From positions 7,678,001 to 7,742,000 of the forward strand of contig NZ_JAUSYQ010000002.1 in assembly GCF_030816965.1 (NCBI RefSeq): 64,000 nt of DNA, given 5' to 3'. Below, piece after piece: positions 34,704-40,818 of this stretch (positions are counted from its first letter, which is position 1; every line of letters starts with the position of its first letter). The notes below the pieces were generated by a model. The model did no database searches and was not told the DNA's origin. It saw nothing but the letters and a program-made list of their open reading frames with translations. Made by a program: the position numbers and the translations under genes. The DNA is from Streptomyces canus. GTDB lineage: Bacteria > Actinomycetota > Actinomycetes > Streptomycetales > Streptomycetaceae.

Positions 34704-37700
34704 ATGCTCCAGGTACGTCTTCTCGGTCCGGTGGAGGTGTGGGAGGGGAACCGACAGGCGCCGCTCGGCGGGGTCAGACCCCTGGCGGTGCTGTCCGCAC
34801 TCGTCGTCCATCTGGGCGAGGTGCTCTCCACGGAACGGCTCGTGGACTGTGTCTGGGACGAGCAGGCGCCCGCCACCGCCAGCGCCCTCGTCGCCACCCA
34901 TGTCTCCGCGGTACGACGCGCGCTCGCCCGCGTCGGTGAGGCGGAGGTGATCCGAACCCGGCCGCCGGGATACGTCGCCGACCTCGACCCCTCCCAGGTC
35001 GACGCCCGCCGCTTCGAGGAACTGCTCACGTCGGGCCGGGCCGAGGCCGCCCGGGGCCGCGCGGACGACGCCGCCGAGCTGCTGTCCGAGGCATTGGGGC
35101 TGTGGCGGGGGCAGGAGGCCATGGAAGGACTGGGCCAGTCGTTCGCCCGGATCGAGGCGGCCCGGCTGGGCGAACTGCGGCTGGTCGCCCAGGAGGAGTC
35201 CTTCGGCCTCCAGTTGGAGCTCGGCCGCGCGGACCGCACCATCGCGCCCCTGCTCGCGCACGTCGCCGCCCACCCCCTCCGGGAACGGCCGCGCGGCCAG
35301 CTGATGACCGCGCTGTTCCGCACCGGACGGGTCTCCGACGCCCTGCGCACCTACCAGGAGGGCCGCGAGGTCCTGCGCGAGGAGCTGGGCATCGACGCCG
35401 GGCCGGAACTGCGGGCGCTGCACAAGGCCGTACTGACCAACGACCCCTCGCTGCTCGGCGCCGGCTCCCGGCCCCACGACCCCGCACTCCTCGGCACCGG
35501 CTCCAGACCCCACAACCCCGCTCCGCCGGGCTCCGGCTACCGCCCCCACGACCCCTCACCGCTCGGCTCCGGCTCCGGCCCGTCGGCACAGGAAGCGGCC
35601 GCCGCTGCCGACCGGGCCCGGCAGCGGACCACGAGCCGTACGACGGCGGTCGGCACCGGAGCGGACGCGCCGTCCCCGAGACCCGCCCCGTCCCATCTCC
35701 CCCCGGACATAGCCGACTTCGTCGGCCGGTCGGACCAGATCGACTGGGCCGTCTCGCTGCTGGGCCGGGTCGACGACCCCGGCCGTACCGCCCCGCCGAT
35801 CGGGGTGATCTCCGGACGCTCCGGAACGGGCAAGACCGCCCTCGCCGTCCACGTCGGCCATCGCACCGCGGAACTCTTCCCGGACGGCCGTCTGTTCGTG
35901 GACCTGCGGGCCGCCGACACCGCCCCGCTGCAACCGGCCGACGCCCTCGCCCGGCTGCTGCGGGCCATGGGCGCCGAACCGGCGACGCTGCCGAGCTCCG
36001 TCGAGGAACTGACGGGGCTGTACCGCACGTACACCGGCCACCGCCGCATTCTGCTGATCCTGGACAACGCCGCCGGCGAGGCGCACGTACGGCCGCTGCT
36101 GCCGCCCGGCCCCGGCTCCGCGGTGCTCGTCACGAGCCGGCGCCGACTGGTGGCGCTGGAGGGCGCGGCCCATCTCGATCTGACCGTCCCGGACGAGGAG
36201 GAGGCACTCGAACTCCTCAGACGGGTCGCCGGAGCGGACCGTGTCCGCGCGGAGCCAGAACAGACCGCCGAGATCGTCGCCCTGTGCGGGCGCCTGCCGC
36301 TCGCCGTGCGCATCGCCGGAGCGCGGCTCGCGGCCCGGCCGCACTGGGTGCCCGGCCGGCTCGCCGCCCGCCTGCGGGACGAACGCCTTCGGCTCAACGA
36401 ACTCCGCGCCGGGGACCTGGAGTTGCGCACCAGCCTCGAACTGGGCTACGCCGACCTCGATCCGCAGGAGCGTCGCGCCCTGCGCCGGCTGGCCCTGCTC
36501 GACCTGCCCGACTTCGCGGCCTGGATCGCCGCGCCCCTGCTGGACATCGGCACGGAGGAGGCCGAGGAGGCCGTCGAGCGGCTGGTGGACTGCCACTTCA
36601 TCGACGTGATCGGGGTGGACGGCACCGGCCGCAGCCGCTACCGCATCCATGACCTGGCCCGTGAGCACGCCCGCGAACGCTGCCTGTCGGAGGAGAGCGC
36701 CGAGGAGCGGGCGGGTGCAGTACGGCGCCTGGTGGAGTGCTGGCTCGGGCTGGCCGAGAAGGCCGCCGCACGGGGCCCCGGCGGCACGGCACGCTACTTC
36801 CCCGAACCGGCCGCCGTACGGCCCGTCGACCCGCTCGATCCGCAGGCCGACGAGGATCTGCTCAGCCGCCCCACGGCCTGGTTCGCCGCCGAACAGGCCG
36901 GTCTGCTGGCGGCGGTGGAGTACTGCGCCGACCACGGGATGGACCGCGCCGCCCGGGACCTCGCCGGCGCCCTGATCGCGAGCTCGGTCGCGCTGTACAA
37001 CCAGTTCGACGCATGGTCCCGCTCGCACACCGCGGCGATGGCGGCGGTGCGGCGCAGCGGCGACGGCGAGGGTGAGGCGTGGCTGCTCACGGGGCTGGGT
37101 CAACTGCGCTACGAACAGGACGAGTTCGAGGAGTCGTACGCCTACTACCGCGACGCCCTGAGGCTGTTCGAGGCACAGGGCGACGGGCCGCAGGGGACGG
37201 CCCAGGCCCTTCTCGGCATGGCAACGGCCCGGCGTGAACAGGCCCGTTACTCCGAGGCGTTGGAGCTGCTCGGCGCTGCGCTGGAGCGGTACAGGGGGCT
37301 CGACGACCGCGGTGCCCGGGCCCGGGTGCTGTACGGCCTCGGTTACGTGTACCGGGAACAGGGCGACGGCTCCGCGGCCCGGGAGGCCTTCGCGCAGGCC
37401 CTGGAGCTGTACCGCGCGGAGAACGACCGGCACGGCGAGGCGCTGATCCTGCGCGCGCTGGCCCTGTGCCACCGGGCCGAGGGGGAGTACGAGGACGCCG
37501 AACGGTTGCTGCGGGGCGCGTTGCGGGTTTTCGTCGGCCTCCACGACACGTTCGGCGTGATGTACGCGGAGCAGTCGCTGGCGAAGGTGGAGCTGCGTCT
37601 GGGTCTTCTGGACGAGTCGCGCGAACGGCTCGGGCGGTGTCTGGAGCTGGCGCGGGAGCGACAGGACCGGTTCGGCGAGGCACTGGTGCTGCGGACGCTG

Positions 37701-37931
37701 GGGGAGTGGTGTCTGGCCTCCGGTGACGCCGGGAGCGCGCGGGGGCCGCTGGAGCGGGCGCTGTCGCTCTGGGAGACGCTGCGGCTGCCGCTGTGGCGGG
37801 CACGGACCCTCTGGGACCTGGCTGAGGTGTGGGAGGCCGACGGGGAGGCGGGGGCGGCTTCGGGGGCACGAGCCGAAGCGATGGGGGTTTTCGGGGAGTT
37901 GGGGGCTCGGGAGGCGCGGGAGCGGGCGTAG
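34704..37931 (+). CDS. SARP/AfsR-family regulator: BTAD, NB-ARC and TPR domains
   Basis: A 1,075 aa regulator. An OmpR-like winged helix (residues ~1-90) and BTAD domain (~95-240) form the SARP module. An NB-ARC ATPase follows, with P-loop GRSGTGKT near residue 370 and a GLPL-type LPLAVRIAG. C-terminal TPR repeats run from about 790 to 1,060. SARPs bind direct repeats near -35 and activate transcription. The linker at ~245-292 is a low-complexity repeat of SRPHDP-type units from a 36-bp tandem. ATG at 34704 follows GGGGA; the frame upstream is open but shows no conserved sequence. The next gene is preceded by SARP-like direct repeats. Confidence 0.9.
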   Translation: MLQVRLLGPVEVWEGNRQAPLGGVRPLAVLSALVVHLGEVLSTERLVDCVWDEQAPATASALVATHVSAVRRALARVGEAEVIRTRPPGYVADLDPSQVDARRFEELLTSGRAEAARGRADDAAELLSEALGLWRGQEAMEGLGQSFARIEAARLGELRLVAQEESFGLQLELGRADRTIAPLLAHVAAHPLRERPRGQLMTALFRTGRVSDALRTYQEGREVLREELGIDAGPELRALHKAVLTNDPSLLGAGSRPHDPALLGTGSRPHNPAPPGSGYRPHDPSPLGSGSGPSAQEAAAAADRARQRTTSRTTAVGTGADAPSPRPAPSHLPPDIADFVGRSDQIDWAVSLLGRVDDPGRTAPPIGVISGRSGTGKTALAVHVGHRTAELFPDGRLFVDLRAADTAPLQPADALARLLRAMGAEPATLPSSVEELTGLYRTYTGHRRILLILDNAAGEAHVRPLLPPGPGSAVLVTSRRRLVALEGAAHLDLTVPDEEEALELLRRVAGADRVRAEPEQTAEIVALCGRLPLAVRIAGARLAARPHWVPGRLAARLRDERLRLNELRAGDLELRTSLELGYADLDPQERRALRRLALLDLPDFAAWIAAPLLDIGTEEAEEAVERLVDCHFIDVIGVDGTGRSRYRIHDLAREHARERCLSEESAEERAGAVRRLVECWLGLAEKAAARGPGGTARYFPEPAAVRPVDPLDPQADEDLLSRPTAWFAAEQAGLLAAVEYCADHGMDRAARDLAGALIASSVALYNQFDAWSRSHTAAMAAVRRSGDGEGEAWLLTGLGQLRYEQDEFEESYAYYRDALRLFEAQGDGPQGTAQALLGMATARREQARYSEALELLGAALERYRGLDDRGARARVLYGLGYVYREQGDGSAAREAFAQALELYRAENDRHGEALILRALALCHRAEGEYEDAERLLRGALRVFVGLHDTFGVMYAEQSLAKVELRLGLLDESRERLGRCLELARERQDRFGEALVLRTLGEWCLASGDAGSARGPLERALSLWETLRLPLWRARTLWDLAEVWEADGEAGAASGARAEAMGVFGELGAREARERA
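35440..35580 (+). repeat. 36-bp tandem repeats inside the SARP gene
   Basis: About 3.7 imperfect copies of a 36-bp unit encode 12-residue repeats with the core GSRPHDPA-LLG. They form the flexible linker between the BTAD and NB-ARC domains and are a likely site of length variation. Confidence 0.6.
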
Positions 37932-37988
37932 GAGCGAAGTGGGCGCGACGTGGGCGCTGAGCGAGCGAAGCGGGTGCGGCGATGCCGC

Positions 37989-38042
37989 TGCAGACCCCTT
38001 GGTCCGCTGCTTGCAGGCGATCTGCAGAGCATTTGCAGAGGA
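37989..38042 (+). promoter_or_regulatory. SARP-type direct repeats before the dipeptidase gene
   Basis: TGCAG recurs at 38012, 38023 and 38034, exactly 11 bp apart, within TTGCAGG, TCTGCAGAG and TTTGCAGAG. A fourth TGCAG lies at 37989, 23 bp upstream. Heptamer direct repeats at 11-bp intervals just upstream of -10 are the known recognition pattern of SARP activators. The SARP gene ends 80 bp upstream. Confidence 0.5.
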
Positions 38043-38060
38043 CCCCGCGACGCTCTTCTC

Positions 38061-38728
38061 GTGACAGACATCATCACGCTCGCGGATCCCAGGGTTGCCG
38101 CGGTGACGCACGACGAGTGCGGGGAACCGCTCGTCGATCTGCGGGAGGACGGCCAGTTGAGGCTCGATGCCCGGCAGGCCGACGACGAGGGGAGCTACGC
38201 CCATCTGCGGGTCGGCGCGCTGCGGCGGCTCGTCCGGGCGCAGCGGCTGCTGCCCGCGGGGATCCGGTTTCTGGTGGTGGAGGGGTACCGGCCGCCGGAC
38301 CTCCAGCGCCGGTACTTCGAGCAGTATGCGGCGACCATGCGGCAGGCTCACCCGGACGCGGCTCCCGAGCGGATCCGTGAGCTGGCGAGCGCGTACATCT
38401 CGCCGCCGGAAGTCGCCCCGCACGTCAGTGGCGGCGCGGTCGACCTGACCCTGTGCGACGACACGGGCCGGGAACTGCCGCTCGGCACGGAGGTCAACGC
38501 CACTCCGGAGGAGAGCGCGGCTGCGCCTGCCGCACCGACGCGCCCGGCATCGGCGCCGAGGCACGCGAGTACCGGGCCCTGCTGCGCCGGGTGCTCACCC
38601 GGACCGGGTTCGTCAACTACCCGACCGAGTGGTGGCACTGGTCCTACGGCGACCGGTACTGGGCCCTGCTGCGCCGCGTGCCGGCCGCCCGCTACGGCCC
38701 CGCCGACCCGCCCCGCTCTCCGGCCTGA
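38061..38728 (+). pseudogene. D-Ala-D-Ala dipeptidase (VanX/DdpX family), apparently frameshifted
   Basis: A ~220 codon zinc dipeptidase of the VanX/DdpX type. The first frame, from GTG 38061, has FLVVEGYRPPD and the metal motif HVSGGAVDLTL, then loses similarity after NATPEESA near 38517. The second frame resumes with CRTDAPGI at about 38528 and contains the conserved TEWWHWSYGDRYW and a stop at 38728. A missing base (or two extra) near 38520-38527 explains the break. Both parts keep normal codon use. The intact enzyme would cut D-Ala-D-Ala, trimming peptidoglycan precursors or recycling them. SARP-like repeats precede it; an ECF sigma factor and NlpC/P60 gene follow. Confidence 0.8.
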
Positions 38729-38766
38729 CCACCGGAGCGGGACAGCGCACGAAGAACACCACGAGG

Positions 38767-38805
38767 GGATCACCGCAAGGGATCACCGCGAGGATCACCG
38801 CAAGG
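38767..38805 (+). repeat. Three short direct repeats before the sigma factor gene
   Basis: GGATCACCGC followed by A or G occurs at 38767, 38780 and 38792, spaced 13 and 12 bp. They end just before the ribosome-binding site of the sigma gene. Confidence 0.5.
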
Positions 38806-38814
38806 GGGAATGAA

Positions 38815-39366
38815 ATGCACAGCCACGCCACCTGTCCGCCACCGCCGCGCGAGGCCGACAGCCGGACGAGCCCGGACAACCGGATGACCCCGGGAGACTT
38901 CGACGCGTCCTTCACGGCCGACATGCCACGTCTGCGGAGACGGCTGCTGGCACTGACGGGCAATCCGCACGACGCCGACGACCTGCTCCAGGAGACCTAT
39001 CTGCGGCTCTCCCGGCGGGCCCGCTCCCAGAGCCTGACGCGGCAGCGGCATCCGTACGCCTACACCTGCGCCGTGGCCCTCAACCTGCTGCGCGACTCCT
39101 GGCAGCATCCCTCCCGCCGCGAGCGCACCACGGACCAGCTGCCGGAAGCCGGCTGGGACGGCGGACTCGCCTCCTACGAGGCCTCCGCGACGGCGCTCGC
39201 GCTGCTCGGCATGCTCTCCGAGAAGGAGGCCGCCGCGGTGATCCTCGTGGACCTGGAGGGGCTCACTCACGACACGGCCGGGGAGCGCCTCGGCGCCCAC
39301 CGCGGCACGGTCCAGCGCAACCGCCTGCGCGGCCTCGCCAAGATGCGTGCCGCCCTCCACAACTAG
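38815..39366 (+). CDS. ECF-type RNA polymerase sigma factor
   Basis: A 183 aa sigma-70 family protein. Region 2 is NPHDADDLLQETYLRLSRRA (start at residue ~52), and region 4 is a C-terminal helix-turn-helix, AGERLGAHRGTVQRNRLRGLAKMRAAL. There is no region 3, as in ECF factors. ATG at 38815 follows AAGGGGG. No anti-sigma gene is adjacent, so control must be by other means; the N-terminal ~30 residues contain one Cys and two His, too few to call a zinc domain. It lies between two cell-wall hydrolase genes, hinting at an envelope-related regulon. Confidence 0.88.
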   Translation: MHSHATCPPPPREADSRTSPDNRMTPGDFDASFTADMPRLRRRLLALTGNPHDADDLLQETYLRLSRRARSQSLTRQRHPYAYTCAVALNLLRDSWQHPSRRERTTDQLPEAGWDGGLASYEASATALALLGMLSEKEAAAVILVDLEGLTHDTAGERLGAHRGTVQRNRLRGLAKMRAALHN

Positions 39367-39383
39367 GGCCGGACCGGCCCTGG

Positions 39384-39424
39384 CCGGGTGGCACTCCCCC
39401 ACGGGGGTGGGGTGTGCCACCCGG
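39384..39424 (+). terminator. Strong hairpin between sigma factor and NlpC/P60 genes
   Basis: CCGGGTGGCAC (39384-39394) and GTGCCACCCGG (39414-39424) form 11-bp arms, with an inner CCCCCACGGGGG. It begins 18 bp after the sigma stop and lies 67 bp before the next start codon. It may terminate or attenuate read-through. Confidence 0.65.
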
Positions 39425-39490
39425 GTCTCCGCGTGTCCCACCGGTGTCACCGGCCTCCCGCTGACGCCACCTCGACGAAGGAAGAGTCCC

Positions 39491-40627
39491 TTGAAGACCA
39501 TCAGTACGCGCCGTCGGACCAGCGGCGCGCTCCTGGGCGCCTCGGCGCTGGCGCTCACCGCTTTCTTCTCCGCCCCGGCCCACGCCGCCCAGGACGCCAC
39601 CTGCGGTGTCCTGGCGCCCGGCGCCTCGGCCACCGCGCAGGCCGCCGTCGACGCGGCCTGTTCGCAGATCGGCGTCTGGTACAGCTGGGGCGGCGGCCAC
39701 GCGGCCACACCCGGGGCCAGCTACGGCTACTACGACGGCTCCGACCCGGACAGCCTCCACGACGGCGAGCGCAAGGGCTTCGACTGCTCGGGCCTGATGC
39801 GGTACGCGTACTACCGGGCGACCGGCAAGGACCTGCTCAACGGCACGGCCGACGACCAGTTCCACAGCTCGCAGGCCACCGCCCGGTTCTCCGCCGGACA
39901 GGGCACCGCCCCGCTGCTGCCGGGCGACCTGATGTTCTGGGGCAGCGGGCACATCCACCACGTCGCCATGTACCTGGGCGGCGGCCAGATGGTCGAGGCG
40001 TACGAGTCGGGCACCCACATCAGGGTCACGTCCGTGCGCACCGGCGGCGACTACGCGGGTGCGATCCGGATCAACGGTTCCGGCTCCCCCGTCCCGCCAC
40101 CCGCGAACGGCGGCACGGTCTTCGAGACCTGGGGCACCGGCGTGCGCACGCACAGGACGCCGAGCGTGGGCTCCGCCGTCGTCGACACCTTCCCCGGACC
40201 GACCCAGGTGTCCGTCCAGTGCCAGCAGCACGCGGAGACCGTGACCGCCGAGGGCTACACCAACGACGCCTGGGCCAAGCTCGCCGACGGCTCGTGGGTG
40301 ACCAACATCTACATCAAGGGCCCGGCATGGCTGCCCGGCATCCCGGACTGCGGCGGCAGCAGCACCCCGCCGCCGTCCGGTGGCAGCAAGGCCTTCCAGA
40401 CCTGGGGCACCGGGGTGCGCACCCACAGCGAGCCGAACGTCAACGCCGGCGTCGTCGACTACTTCGCGCAGCCGACCACGGTCAACGTGGTCTGCCAGAA
40501 GCACGCCCAGGAGGTGACGGCCGAGGGCTACACCAACGACGCCTGGTCGAAGCTGACCGACGGCTCGTGGATGACCAACATCTACATCAAGGGCCCGGCC
40601 TGGCTGGACGGCGTGGCCACCTGCTGA
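39491..40627 (+). CDS. Secreted NlpC/P60 peptidase with two SH3-like repeats
   Basis: A 378 aa exported protein. Signal peptide residues 1-32 end in SAPAHA. The NlpC/P60 domain has catalytic Cys99 in GFDCSGLMRYAYY and the His at ~157 in HIHHVAMYLGGG. After a Pro/Gly linker come two ~85-residue SH3b-like repeats, each with TWGTGVRTH near the start and GYTNDAWxKLxDGSWxTNIYIKGPAWL at the end, and paired cysteines. It should cleave peptidoglycan stem peptides, with the repeats binding the wall. The start is TTG at 39491, set by the AAGGAAGAG ribosome-binding site and the signal peptide. Confidence 0.9.
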   Translation: MKTISTRRRTSGALLGASALALTAFFSAPAHAAQDATCGVLAPGASATAQAAVDAACSQIGVWYSWGGGHAATPGASYGYYDGSDPDSLHDGERKGFDCSGLMRYAYYRATGKDLLNGTADDQFHSSQATARFSAGQGTAPLLPGDLMFWGSGHIHHVAMYLGGGQMVEAYESGTHIRVTSVRTGGDYAGAIRINGSGSPVPPPANGGTVFETWGTGVRTHRTPSVGSAVVDTFPGPTQVSVQCQQHAETVTAEGYTNDAWAKLADGSWVTNIYIKGPAWLPGIPDCGGSSTPPPSGGSKAFQTWGTGVRTHSEPNVNAGVVDYFAQPTTVNVVCQKHAQEVTAEGYTNDAWSKLTDGSWMTNIYIKGPAWLDGVATC

Positions 40628-40645
40628 CCCCTCCCCTCCCCTCCC

Positions 40646-40680
40646 GACCGGACCGGCCGTGCGGGTGGGCCGGTCCGGTC
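40646..40680 (+). terminator. Terminator after the NlpC/P60 gene
   Basis: GACCGGACCGGCC (40646-40658) and GGCCGGTCCGGTC (40668-40680) form perfect 13-bp arms with a 9-nt loop, 19 bp downstream of the stop. Confidence 0.75.
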
Positions 40681-40725
40681 GCGGCACGACCCGGTATCGA
40701 TGGGCGTGTCCGCGCCCGACAGGTG

Positions 40726-40755
40726 TTGTGATGTGCGTCACAAGGGGTCTACGGT
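40726..40755 (+). promoter_or_regulatory. Crp-like palindrome overlapping the PP2C gene promoter
   Basis: TTGTGATGTGCGTCACAA (40726-40743) is a palindrome with 6-bp arms. It fits both the E. coli consensus TGTGA-N6-TCACA and the Streptomyces Crp motif GTG-N6-GNCAC. A TACGGT -10 follows at 40750-40755, so the site covers the -35 region and would be expected to repress if bound by Crp. Confidence 0.55.
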
Positions 40756-40818
40756 GTAGGGGCTCGGAGGGCGCCGGGGGGCGAGCCGAGTGGCGGTGAG
40801 CGACCGGGCCGCCTCCGG

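Noticed and set aside
37990..38042. CRISPR-like or satellite repeat
   Set aside because: The repeat unit is only 5-9 bp at 11-bp spacing with no spacers; a regulatory repeat fits better.
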